Origin: CAYRVX01 sp964642165
GTDB lineage: Bacteria; Planctomycetota; Phycisphaerae; SM23-33
Length of the DNA stretch: 13,242 nucleotides
Reading direction: 5' to 3'
NCBI GenBank assembly: GCA_964642165.1
Contig: CAZXOC010000211.1
Span: forward strand, 1 to 13,242
The notes below the pieces were generated by a model. The model had not been told where the DNA came from. It did no database searches and saw only the letters and a program-made list of their open reading frames with translations. Of this stretch, positions 1-6,572 are shown in pieces; positions within the stretch are counted from its first letter, which is position 1; each line of letters starts with the position of its first letter. The position numbers were made by a program, and so were the translations under genes.

Positions 1-1779
1 CTGCTCGCCCAGCAGTGCCGCCGCCTCGACGCCGACGGCGCCGCGCTGCTCGCCGTGCGCCGCGACGGGCGGGTGGACGTGGCGGCGGTCTGGCCCCCGC
101 CCGAGGGCGACCGGAACCCGCCGGCGTGGCTGACCGAAGCGCTGGTCTCCGCGAACGACGTGCTGGCCGGCGGGGGCGTCCGGACCCGGCCGCTGCACGA
201 GCCCGACCAGCTCTACGGGCAGGAGGCCCGCCGGCACCTCGTGCTGGCGCCGCTGCGCCGCGACGGCGTGGACCGCGGCGTCCTGGCGCTGACGAGGCCG
301 ACGGCCGACGCCGGCGCCCTGGCGGGCGAGGTCGAGCGCCTCGTCGCCCGTGTGCCCGTGCTGAGCCTCTGCGCGATGCACCTGGCGGCGGCCGAGCGAG
401 GCGGCTCGGCGCCGCGACTCCGCCCGGCGATGGCCACCCTCGCCGCCGTCAACGAGCACGACCGCCTCCTCGCGGCGGCGATGGCCTTCTGCAACGAGCT
501 GGCCGCCCGCTGGCGTTGCGACCGCGTCAGCCTGGGCTTCGTCGAGGGCCCCTACGCCCGCCTGAAGGCGATGAGCCACACGGAGCGCTTCAGCCGCCAG
601 AGTCGCGTCGTCCAGCTCCTCGAGGCGGCCATGGAGGAGTGCCTCGACCAGGACGTCGAGGTCTACCACCCCGCCGGGAGCAAGGCGGAGTTCGTCAACC
701 GCGGCGCGCGGGAGCTGTCGCTGGACGGGGGGCGGATGGCCGTCCTGTCGCTGCCGCTGCGCCGCCGGGGCGAGGTCGTCGGCGTGGTGACGCTGGAGCG
801 GGCGGCGGAGGCGCCCTTCGACGTCGAGGAGGTCGAGACGCTGCGGCTGGCGTGCGAGCTGTGCGCGGCGAGGCTGGTGGACCTGCACGGGCGGGACCGC
901 TGGCTCGGCGCGAGGGCGGCGGCGGGCGTGCGGCGCGTCGCGGCGGCGGCCGTCGGGCCGAGGCACACGTGGCTGAAGCTCGCCGCGGTGCTGCTGGTGG
1001 CGGCGGGCGTCTACCTCGCCGTGGCGACCGGGGAGTACCGCATCGAGGCGCCGTTCGTCCTTCAGGCGACGCGGCGGCAGACGGTCCTGGCGCCCTTCGC
1101 GGGCGAGATCGAGTCCGTGTCGGTCGAGGTGGGCGACGCCGTGGGCCCCGGCGACGAGCTGGCGCGGCTCCGCACGCTCGCCCTGGAGCGGCAGCGCAAC
1201 GCCGCGAAGGCGGAGCGGTTCGAGCAGGCCAAGCAGGCCGACGCCGCGCGGTCGCAGAAGCGGTGGGCCGAGGCGCAGATGGCCGCCGCGAAGGCCCGCC
1301 AGCTCGACGCGCAGATCGAGCTGCTCGACGAGCGGATCGAGCAGGCCCGCCTGACGGCGCGGATCGACGGGTCGGTCCTTCGGGGGGACCTGGCGCGGTT
1401 CGTCGGCGCGTCGGTGGAGAAGGGACAGGTGCTGCTGGAGATCGCGCCGGTCGGGAGCCTGCGGGCGGAGCTGTCCGTCCCGGCCGACCAGATCGGCGAC
1501 CTGCTGGCCGCCCGCCGCCGGGGCGAGGTCCGCGGGTTACTGGCGACGGCGTCGTACCCGGGCGAGAAGATCGGCTTCGTCGTCGAGCGGGTCCATCCCC
1601 TGGCCGAGGAGGCGGACGGCGGCACGATCTTCCAGGCCCGCGCGACGCTCGACGCGACGCGCCCCTGGATGCGCCCCGGCATGGAGGGCGCGGCGCACGT
1701 CGTGCTGGGGCGGCGCCGGCTGCTGTGGATCTGGAGCCGCCGGCTGGTCAACTGGCTTCGCCTGCGGCTGTGGCTGTAG
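1..1779 (+). CDS. GAF-domain HlyD-family membrane adaptor protein, 5' end outside window
   Basis: The open frame runs from base 1 without a start, and its first residues already look like the interior of a GAF domain, so the gene begins upstream; the GTG at 55 is probably internal. Of 592 visible residues, about 1-115 and 150-300 look like two GAF-type sensor domains. One hydrophobic segment follows (about 324-342), then a HlyD/membrane-fusion adaptor: first lipoyl half at about 354-390 (APFAGEIESV), a coiled-coil hairpin at about 391-455 rich in A, K, Q and E, the second lipoyl half, and a beta-barrel to about 575. The tail is an unusual Trp/Arg/Leu amphipathic stretch (LLWIWSRRL). Predicted topology is cytoplasmic GAF domains and a periplasmic adaptor. 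The gene ends 20 bases before the M50 gene, suggesting one transcript. Family assignment is firm; the ligand of the GAF domains is unknown. Confidence 0.88.
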   Translation: MLAQQCRRLDADGAALLAVRRDGRVDVAAVWPPPEGDRNPPAWLTEALVSANDVLAGGGVRTRPLHEPDQLYGQEARRHLVLAPLRRDGVDRGVLALTRPTADAGALAGEVERLVARVPVLSLCAMHLAAAERGGSAPRLRPAMATLAAVNEHDRLLAAAMAFCNELAARWRCDRVSLGFVEGPYARLKAMSHTERFSRQSRVVQLLEAAMEECLDQDVEVYHPAGSKAEFVNRGARELSLDGGRMAVLSLPLRRRGEVVGVVTLERAAEAPFDVEEVETLRLACELCAARLVDLHGRDRWLGARAAAGVRRVAAAAVGPRHTWLKLAAVLLVAAGVYLAVATGEYRIEAPFVLQATRRQTVLAPFAGEIESVSVEVGDAVGPGDELARLRTLALERQRNAAKAERFEQAKQADAARSQKRWAEAQMAAAKARQLDAQIELLDERIEQARLTARIDGSVLRGDLARFVGASVEKGQVLLEIAPVGSLRAELSVPADQIGDLLAARRRGEVRGLLATASYPGEKIGFVVERVHPLAEEADGGTIFQARATLDATRPWMRPGMEGAAHVVLGRRRLLWIWSRRLVNWLRLRLWL

Positions 1780-1799
1780 GCGAGCGGGCAGGTGCCCCC

Positions 1800-4022
1800 G
1801 TGGCGGGAGAGAGCCCCACATTCAGCGAGTCGTGGTACCGGGTGGCGGGGCTTCGTCCGCGGCTGCGGGCCACGCTGCGGACGCATCGCCAGCACTTCCG
1901 GGGGCGCCTCTGGCACGTCGTGCAGGACCCGGTGAACAACAGCTTCTTCCGCCTGCACGCGGCGGCGCAGCGGTTCGTGGGCCTGCTGGACGGACGCCGG
2001 ACGGCCGCCGAGGCCTGGCGGATCTGCACCAGCCAACTCGGCGACGAGGCCCTCACGCAGAACGAGGCCATCCAGGTGCTCGGGCAGCTCTACGCGGCGA
2101 ACCTGCTCCAGGCCGACCTGCCGCCCGACGCCGAGGGGCTCTTCCAGCGCTACCGCAAGCGCCGGCGCCGGCAGGCGCGGAGCCGCCTGGGCAACTTCCT
2201 GTTCCTCCGCATCCCGCTGTTCGACCCGGACGGGCTGCTGGACGCGCTGGTGGGCGTGGCGGGGCTGGCCTTCACGCCGGTGGGCTTCCTGCTGTGGGCG
2301 GCGCTGGTGGCGACGGGGGCGTATTTCGCGCTGGGCAGTTGGCGCGAGCTGGGCGCCGAGGCCGAGGCGCTGCTCGGCGCGCCGCACCTGCTGCGGAGGC
2401 TGCCGGCGATGTACGCCGTGTTCGTCCTGGCGAAGGTCTGCCACGAGCTGGGTCACGCGCTGGCGTGCAAGAAGTTCGGGCGCCAGGCGCACTCGGGCGG
2501 GGAGGTGCACACGATCGGGATCATGCTGCTGGTGCTGGCGCCCGTGCCGTACGTGGACGCCTCGAGCGCGTGGGCGCTGCGTCGCAAGCTGCACCGGGTG
2601 ATCGTGGGGGCGGCGGGGATGATGACGGAGCTGGCGCTGGCGGCGGTGGCGGCGATCGTGTGGGTGGCCACGTCGGACGCGGCCGGGCCGTGGGGCCGGG
2701 GCGTCCACTTCGCCGCCTACAACGGCATGTTCATCGCCAGCGTGGCGACGCTGCTGTTCAACGCCAACCCGCTGCTTCGCTTCGACGGGTACTACATCCT
2801 GTCGGACGTGCTGGAGATCCCGAACCTCTCGTCGCGCTCGATGCTGTACCTGCGGTACCTGGTGAAGCGCCTCGCCTGGGGCGTTCGGGGGGCGATGGAC
2901 CCGGCGCAGTCGGCGGGCGAGGCGGTCTGGCTGGGCGTCTACGGCGTCGCGGCGATGCTGTTCCGCGTGTTCATCTGCGTGAAGATCCTCCTGATGCTGA
3001 TGGACCGGCTGTTCTTCGTGGGGACGGTGCTGGCGGCCGCCGCGGCGATCGCCTGGGTGCTGGTGCCCTTCGGGCGCTTCGTCGCCTACCTGGTCGGCAG
3101 CGCCGAGCTGTCGCGAACGCGGGTGCGGGCGCTGGCCGGCACGGTCCTGGTCCTCGGCGCGGCGGGCGCGGGCCTGTCGCTGCTGCGCGCGCCGGACCAC
3201 TGGCAGGTCTCCGGCGTGGTGGAGCCGGCGCGCCTGGCGTTCGTCCACGCGGGGGCCGACGGGTTCGTCACGGACGTGCTGCCGTCCGGGCGGCGGGTCC
3301 GGGGCGGCGCCGACCCGGCGGAAGGCGACGTCCTCGTCAGCGCCGCCAACCGCGACCTGGAGGTGGCGTGGGCGAACCTCACCCACGAGCGGGACATCCT
3401 CCAGGCCCGGCAGCGGATCGCCCGGCGCCGCAGCGCCGAGGACGCCCGCTACCTGTCGCTCGTCCAGGTCCTCGAGGAGGACCTCGCCGACCTCGAGCGC
3501 CAGGCGGAGCTGCTCCGCAGGGAACGGGCGGGGCTTGCCGCCCGGGCACCCATGCGGGGCACGTGGCTGTGCCCCCGGGCCGATCGCCTCGGCGGCGCCT
3601 TCCTCCACCGCGGGGAGCGGATCGGCCTCGTCGCCGACCTGGATGAGCTGGTCGTGCGGGCCGACGTCCCGCCTCGCCTGGCCGGCATGCTCCTGGCCGA
3701 GGCGAACCGGCGCGTCGAGCTGCGCCTCGTCGGCCGTCCCGACGCCGTGTTCCGCGGCACCTGCCGAATCCTGCCCGGCGGCCGCAAGCTCCAGCCGTGG
3801 CTGACGACCGACGAGACCCACGCCGCATCCGACCCGCCCGCCGACAACGCCGCGACGGAGACACAGCCATTCCAGGCCACCGTCCTGCCCGAAAAGCCCT
3901 ACCCCTGCCCCCTGCTGCCGGGCCAGCGGGCGGTGGTGCAGTTCGAGCTTCCCCCGCGGCCGCTGATCGCGCAGTGGTGGCGTTCCCTGCGGCAGCTTGC
4001 CCAGCGGAGGTTCGGCATCTGA
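1800..4022 (+). CDS. PqqD-like / M50 site-2-type zinc metalloprotease / HlyD-like fusion protein
   Basis: 740 residues from a GTG start. It was chosen because the protein then begins a few residues before the TFSESWYRV stretch, the arrangement I recall for relatives; GTG 1770 would overlap the upstream gene by 10 bases and is the alternative. Residues about 30-105 resemble a PqqD domain, a fold that binds peptide leaders in RiPP systems. A polytopic core of about eight hydrophobic segments (about 155-462) carries the zinc motif HELGH at 215-219 and the likely third ligand Asp329 in RFDGYY (327-332), both intact. After the last membrane segment comes a periplasmic HlyD-like part: lipoyl half at about 467-510, a long coiled coil at about 519-587, the second half, and a barrel. 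The tail QWWRSLRQL is amphipathic. It resembles proteins annotated as putative peptide zinc metalloproteases. Its role here as export component and/or leader peptidase is inference. Confidence 0.9.
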   Translation: MAGESPTFSESWYRVAGLRPRLRATLRTHRQHFRGRLWHVVQDPVNNSFFRLHAAAQRFVGLLDGRRTAAEAWRICTSQLGDEALTQNEAIQVLGQLYAANLLQADLPPDAEGLFQRYRKRRRRQARSRLGNFLFLRIPLFDPDGLLDALVGVAGLAFTPVGFLLWAALVATGAYFALGSWRELGAEAEALLGAPHLLRRLPAMYAVFVLAKVCHELGHALACKKFGRQAHSGGEVHTIGIMLLVLAPVPYVDASSAWALRRKLHRVIVGAAGMMTELALAAVAAIVWVATSDAAGPWGRGVHFAAYNGMFIASVATLLFNANPLLRFDGYYILSDVLEIPNLSSRSMLYLRYLVKRLAWGVRGAMDPAQSAGEAVWLGVYGVAAMLFRVFICVKILLMLMDRLFFVGTVLAAAAAIAWVLVPFGRFVAYLVGSAELSRTRVRALAGTVLVLGAAGAGLSLLRAPDHWQVSGVVEPARLAFVHAGADGFVTDVLPSGRRVRGGADPAEGDVLVSAANRDLEVAWANLTHERDILQARQRIARRRSAEDARYLSLVQVLEEDLADLERQAELLRRERAGLAARAPMRGTWLCPRADRLGGAFLHRGERIGLVADLDELVVRADVPPRLAGMLLAEANRRVELRLVGRPDAVFRGTCRILPGGRKLQPWLTTDETHAASDPPADNAATETQPFQATVLPEKPYPCPLLPGQRAVVQFELPPRPLIAQWWRSLRQLAQRRFGI

Positions 4023-4120
4023 CGCTGCCGTCCGGCCGACCCGCGGCACCGGCCAAACGCCGCGAGCCCCCCCCCGCGCGGACAGGGCAAAAAAGACCGC
4101 GTCCGGCGCGATTATCCCCC

Positions 4121-4148
4121 TTGGCGCCCTGACGGGATCGGGTAGAAT
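4121..4148 (+). promoter_or_regulatory. Candidate sigma70-type promoter for the first PEP-CTERM gene
   Basis: TTGGCG (4121-4126) and TAGAAT (4143-4148) are separated by 16 bases. This would start transcription near 4155 and give a leader of about 96 bases before the ATG at 4251. The rest of the 228-base spacer after the M50 gene holds a run of nine C (4067-4075) and a run of six A (about 4089-4094); I see no convincing terminator there. Confidence 0.5.
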
Positions 4149-4214
4149 CGAACGTGGTTCCGGGGTCGTTGGCGGCTTGTTGTACCTGCTTACCCGGCCG
4201 CCGGCTCTGTGGGG

Positions 4215-4237
4215 CCTGTGCAGCGGAGGAACACAGG
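4215..4237 (+). promoter_or_regulatory. Leader stem-loop abutting the ribosome binding site
   Basis: CCTGTG (4215-4220) and CACAGG (4232-4237) form a perfect 6-bp stem around an 11-base loop. The 3' arm runs into the Shine-Dalgarno tract AGGAGGAGGG (4235-4244), so part of that tract could be paired. The element is short and may be chance in GC-rich DNA. Confidence 0.3.
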
Positions 4238-4250
4238 AGGAGGGATCGGA

Positions 4251-5009
4251 ATGGGTGGTTTTCGGAGGCTCGTGCTTGTCCTGTCTCCCTTGATCGGCTT
4301 GGCCGCTACCGCCGCGCGCGGGGATGCGATCGCCCACGAGGCGGTCGTGAACAACGGCGGGCAGGGCTTTGCCTCGGGGGCGATCGGGACATTCCAACTG
4401 CCGCGGTTCGACGACCGCAACGGCCAGCGCCGGCTCGTGTGGGTGGCGCTGTCGGTGACGGCGAGGAGCTTCGGCGGGCGGATCGTCCTGGACAACGAGG
4501 ACCCCCAGCACTCGGGCCCGGCCACGGTGCGGGTCGGCTGCGACCTGCACGTCACCGCCGACACGATGCTGGCCCCCATGGCGGTGTCGCTGACCCCGCA
4601 CGACAGCAACACGGCCATCCTGGCGGCGGACGACCCGAGCGAGCCGATGCCCTGCGGAAGCGGCGACCTGAACGCGGACTTCGCCGGGCCCGACAGCGTC
4701 CGGGCCGGAGACGCCCTCGCCAGCGACCAGGAGGCCATCACCCTCGACGCCGCGGACTACGACCTGAGCGAGTTCATCGGCGACGGGTCCGTCACCTGCC
4801 ACTTCGGCAGCGCGCTGTTCCAGGAGGCGATCTCGGACGTGGCGCCCGCCCAGACGGACGTCCAGAACCCCCTGTTCGACTTCACGGCGTCGGTGATCTA
4901 CGGGATGGAGGTCTATGGCGACGAGGCGCCGGAGCCGACGACGATGGCCCTGTTCGCCCTGGCGGGCCTGGGGCTCCTGCGCCGCCGGCGCAAGGCCGCT
5001 CCGGGCTGA
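4251..5009 (+). CDS. Secreted PEP-CTERM protein with choice-of-anchor-E-like domain (paralogue 1)
   Basis: 252 residues. The ATG at 4251 is preferred over an in-frame ATG at 4209 because AGGAGGAGGG lies 6-10 bases before it and the protein then opens with a clean signal peptide (MGGFRRLVLVLSPLIG, likely cut near Ala22-Asp25). The mature part is beta-rich and acidic, with LPRFDD at 50-55 and LDNED at 80-84; both motifs recur in the next two secreted proteins, so the three are paralogues. The C-terminus is a textbook PEP-CTERM sorting signal: Pro-Glu-Pro at 227-229, a hydrophobic segment, then RRRR. Such proteins pass through Sec and are then processed by an exosortase, which is not in this window. 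The domain resembles the 'choice-of-anchor E' type; its exact function is unknown. A candidate promoter precedes it, so it is probably transcribed independently of the M50 gene. Confidence 0.88.
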   Translation: MGGFRRLVLVLSPLIGLAATAARGDAIAHEAVVNNGGQGFASGAIGTFQLPRFDDRNGQRRLVWVALSVTARSFGGRIVLDNEDPQHSGPATVRVGCDLHVTADTMLAPMAVSLTPHDSNTAILAADDPSEPMPCGSGDLNADFAGPDSVRAGDALASDQEAITLDAADYDLSEFIGDGSVTCHFGSALFQEAISDVAPAQTDVQNPLFDFTASVIYGMEVYGDEAPEPTTMALFALAGLGLLRRRRKAAPG

Positions 5010-5018
5010 TCGGCGAGA

Positions 5019-5051
5019 GGCACGAGGTGCCCGGCCCGGTTCGCCCGGCCG
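5019..5051 (+). terminator. Possible 3' stem-loop pair after paralogue 1
   Basis: Two stem-loops follow the stop codon closely. GGCAC (5019-5023) pairs with GTGCC (5027-5031) around GAG. CGGCCCGG (5032-5039) pairs with CCCGGCCG (5044-5051), with one mismatch, around a TTCG loop. No T tract follows, so this may be a stability or Rho-assisted element rather than an intrinsic terminator. Confidence 0.3.
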
Positions 5052-5105
5052 CGGCGGCTTGAACGTAGCTCGAAGCAGGAACGGGATTTGCCGCACAGCA
5101 CAACG

Positions 5106-5138
5106 GAAACTGTTTCGGAGGAATACACCACTGTGGTG
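5106..5138 (+). promoter_or_regulatory. Two operator-like palindromes upstream of the second PEP-CTERM promoter
   Basis: GAAAC-T-GTTTC (5106-5116) and CACCAC-T-GTGGTG (5126-5138) are perfect inverted repeats around a single T. Their centres, 5111 and 5132, are 21 bases apart, close to two helical turns, so both would lie on the same DNA face. They end 12 bases before the -35 box at 5151, a position typical of an activator site. The half-sites differ in sequence, which weakens the case for one protein binding both. Confidence 0.4.
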
Positions 5139-5150
5139 CGTGTTTTGCGC

Positions 5151-5178
5151 TTGACGGCCCGCCTACGGGCGGTATACT
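5151..5178 (+). promoter_or_regulatory. Sigma70-type promoter for the second PEP-CTERM gene
   Basis: TTGACG (5151-5156) and TATACT (5173-5178) are each one base off consensus and separated by 16 bases. This is the best promoter in the window apart from the one before the tRNA. Transcription would start near 5185, leaving a leader of about 92 bases. Confidence 0.7.
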
Positions 5179-5198
5179 GGAAGTTGTCCTGGCTCTGT

Positions 5199-5242
5199 GT
5201 GCAGGCAGGAGGCTCGTCCTTGCTCGGGACGGCGGCCTGCAC
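5199..5242 (+). promoter_or_regulatory. Structured 5' leader (two-tier hairpin) of the second PEP-CTERM gene
   Basis: GTGCAGGC (5199-5206) pairs perfectly with GCCTGCAC (5235-5242). Inside it CGTCC (5215-5219) pairs with GGACG (5227-5231) around a 7-base loop. The structure starts about 14 bases after the predicted transcription start and ends about 23 bases before the Shine-Dalgarno AGGAGAGG (5265-5272), leaving the latter free. It could stabilise the mRNA or be regulatory; no known riboswitch was recognised. Confidence 0.4.
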
Positions 5243-5276
5243 GTGCTCAACAGGACATGAAGAGAGGAGAGGCTCA

Positions 5277-6185
5277 ATGTCTTTTCTGCGCAGACGGGGC
5301 GCGTTGGCGGCGCTCGTGGTGATCGGTGTGTGCACGTTGTCGGCTCCCGGAGCGATCGTCGATGAGCTCGTGAGGATCTGGGGCGCCGACGAGCTGGCGA
5401 AGGAACAGCTCCTGACGGGAGACCAGCTCAACGACATCCAGAACATCGAGGCCGCCCTCACCGCCGGCGCACCGGGCCTGCAGGTGGTGGCCAGCTCCCA
5501 CTACGTCCGGTCGCCGACGGCAGGATACCACCAGTCCAACGCCTTGGGCGGGTTCTCCCTGCCCAAGTTCGACGACCTGGGAGGAACGAGGACGCTGGAG
5601 GTCGTCGTCCTGACGATCCTGGGACGCCAGCTCAACGGCCAGACCGTGCTCGACAACGAGAGCCAGTTCGTGCGTCCCGCCGAGGTCTGGATCGAGGCCT
5701 CGGCTGGGGCAGCCAGCAGTGACCCCGTCCTGCCTCTGGAGGTACGGACGGTCGTCCTGGCCCCGCCGCGCGCGTGGGACGGGCCGCGCGATATCCCCGT
5801 GGACGATCCGACGGAGACCGGCACGTCGGTGCCCTTCGAGAAGCGCCCGGGGGAGTGGGTCACGCTGAACGCCGACTTCGTCGGTACGGACTGCGTCTGT
5901 GCCGTGCTGGAGGCGAGGGAAGACGCCCACGGCACCGTGCTGGACGGGGCGCAGACGAACCTGGACGGCTTCGTCGGGGCCGGCGAGGTGATGAGCTGGA
6001 CGTTCGACAGCGAGGTGGAGCACTACTACCTCCACATGGCCGGGCCCAGCCAGGTGTCCACGGACCCGGCGGACATCTACTTCGAAGCATCGGTGGTCTA
6101 CGGCTTCCTGCCCGAGCCGGGCTCGCTGGCGCTGCTCGCGGTCGGCGCGGCCGTGGTGGCCTGGCGCCGGAAGAGGCGCGGATAA
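5277..6185 (+). CDS. Secreted PEP-CTERM protein with choice-of-anchor-E-like domain (paralogue 2)
   Basis: 302 residues from the ATG at 5277, chosen because AGGAGAGG (5265-5272) lies just upstream, the promoter and leader hairpin precede it, and the product then starts with a signal peptide (MSFLRRRGALAALVVIG, cut near residue 26). The frame is open further upstream, but that part contains the promoter. Residues about 27-65 are an extra Asp/Glu/Leu-rich, probably helical stretch absent from paralogue 1. The shared core follows: FSLPKFDD at 93-100, LDNES at 125-129, LNADF before the gap-equivalent region, then a LDGF-like motif near the end. The C-terminus is a PEP-CTERM signal: Pro-Glu-Pro at 279-281, hydrophobic segment, RRKRR. 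Predicted fate is Sec export and exosortase processing at the envelope. Role unknown; the paralogy is directly visible. Confidence 0.88.
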   Translation: MSFLRRRGALAALVVIGVCTLSAPGAIVDELVRIWGADELAKEQLLTGDQLNDIQNIEAALTAGAPGLQVVASSHYVRSPTAGYHQSNALGGFSLPKFDDLGGTRTLEVVVLTILGRQLNGQTVLDNESQFVRPAEVWIEASAGAASSDPVLPLEVRTVVLAPPRAWDGPRDIPVDDPTETGTSVPFEKRPGEWVTLNADFVGTDCVCAVLEAREDAHGTVLDGAQTNLDGFVGAGEVMSWTFDSEVEHYYLHMAGPSQVSTDPADIYFEASVVYGFLPEPGSLALLAVGAAVVAWRRKRRG

Positions 6186-6239
6186 CGTCGATCGCCACGG
6201 CGAGCGCGATCCCGCGCCGCCGAGGGATAGCAGATTCTT

Positions 6240-6274
6240 GCGGGCTGTGCCTGGCGGCGCAGCCCGTTGTCTTT
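6240..6274 (+). terminator. Rho-independent terminator after paralogue 2
   Basis: CGGGCTGTGCC (6241-6251) pairs with GGCGCAGCCCG (6256-6266), with one G-U pair, around a four-base TGGC loop. The T-rich stretch TTGTCTTT follows (6267-6274). It lies 55 bases after the stop of the second PEP-CTERM gene and separates it from the LEERILL gene. Confidence 0.75.
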
Positions 6275-6343
6275 GGGGCGCGGGGGCGGTTCCTCGCATG
6301 GTCTGGCAGGGCCAGCAATTCCCTTATTTTTCCGCGCATTTCG

Positions 6344-6373
6344 CTGGCAATCCCGGCGGTCTTTGGGTAGCGT
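6344..6373 (+). promoter_or_regulatory. Weak promoter candidate for the LEERILL gene
   Basis: CTGGCA (6344-6349) and TAGCGT (6368-6373) are 18 bases apart. The match is poor, but the strong terminator just upstream means that a promoter is needed between 6275 and 6572, and this is the best candidate I see there. Confidence 0.25.
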
Positions 6374-6560
6374 GCGGGCGCCGTGGGCACCTTGGCATGG
6401 ACGGAAGGAGCACCAGCGGCCAAGGGATGTGTCGCGTTGCGCGACCCGGTGTTCCTGTTGCACGTGCTCGTGCGGTGTCGCTCTATGTCCGTCGTGGATT
6501 GCCGACACGGCCCCGGTCGCCGGCGCGCCGCAGAGGCTCGGAACGGATTCACGTCTAGCC

Positions 6561-6566
6561 AGAGGG
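6561..6566 (+). promoter_or_regulatory. Ribosome binding site that decides the GTG start at 6573
   Basis: AGAGGG stands six bases before GTG 6573. No ATG in this frame lies near the conserved LEERILL motif, and the upstream in-frame extension is low-complexity and crosses the terminator, so this site fixes the start. Confidence 0.55.
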
Positions 6567-6572
6567 CGAAAG

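Larger units (their letters stand above)
6186..6572 (+). other. Long intergenic region and leader before the LEERILL gene
   Basis: These 387 bases contain no gene that I can support. From left to right they hold a small hairpin just after the stop (GATCGC 6190-6195 with GCGATC 6206-6211), the strong terminator at 6240-6274, an AT-richer patch at about 6318-6332, a weak promoter candidate ending at 6373, and a leader of nearly 200 bases. Within the leader, GTCGCG (6431-6436) pairs with CGCGAC (6440-6445) around TTG, and GTGTCG (6475-6480) can pair with CGACAC (6503-6508). The open frames crossing this stretch carry Arg/Cys/Ser-rich low-complexity protein and look like non-coding GC-rich sequence. 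Confidence 0.55.

Noticed and set aside
15..1799. N-terminal extension of the M50 gene frame back to base 15
   Set aside because: The extension is Arg/Gly/Pro-rich low-complexity protein antiphase to the GAF-HlyD gene; the real protein starts at about 1800 (or 1770).
4023..4110. Terminator after the M50 gene
   Set aside because: Only short GC stems (for example GGCCG 4034-4038 with CGGCC 4050-4054) and homopolymer runs are present; none forms a stable hairpin followed by T.
1062..5096. Very long minus-strand open frame of 1344 codons
   Set aside because: It runs opposite three well-supported + strand genes. Its translation is Arg/His/Gln/Pro-rich low-complexity sequence, as expected where high-GC third positions suppress stops on the other strand.
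4203..5199. GGCTCTGTG shared by the leaders of the two PEP-CTERM genes (4203-4211 and 5191-5199)
   Set aside because: Its distance to the promoter differs (about 60 against 18 bases from the -10 box) and its flanks do not match, so chance is likely.
5088..5276. Upstream in-frame start for paralogue 2
   Set aside because: This stretch contains the palindromes, the near-consensus promoter and the leader hairpin; a start at 5277 has a ribosome binding site and yields a signal peptide.
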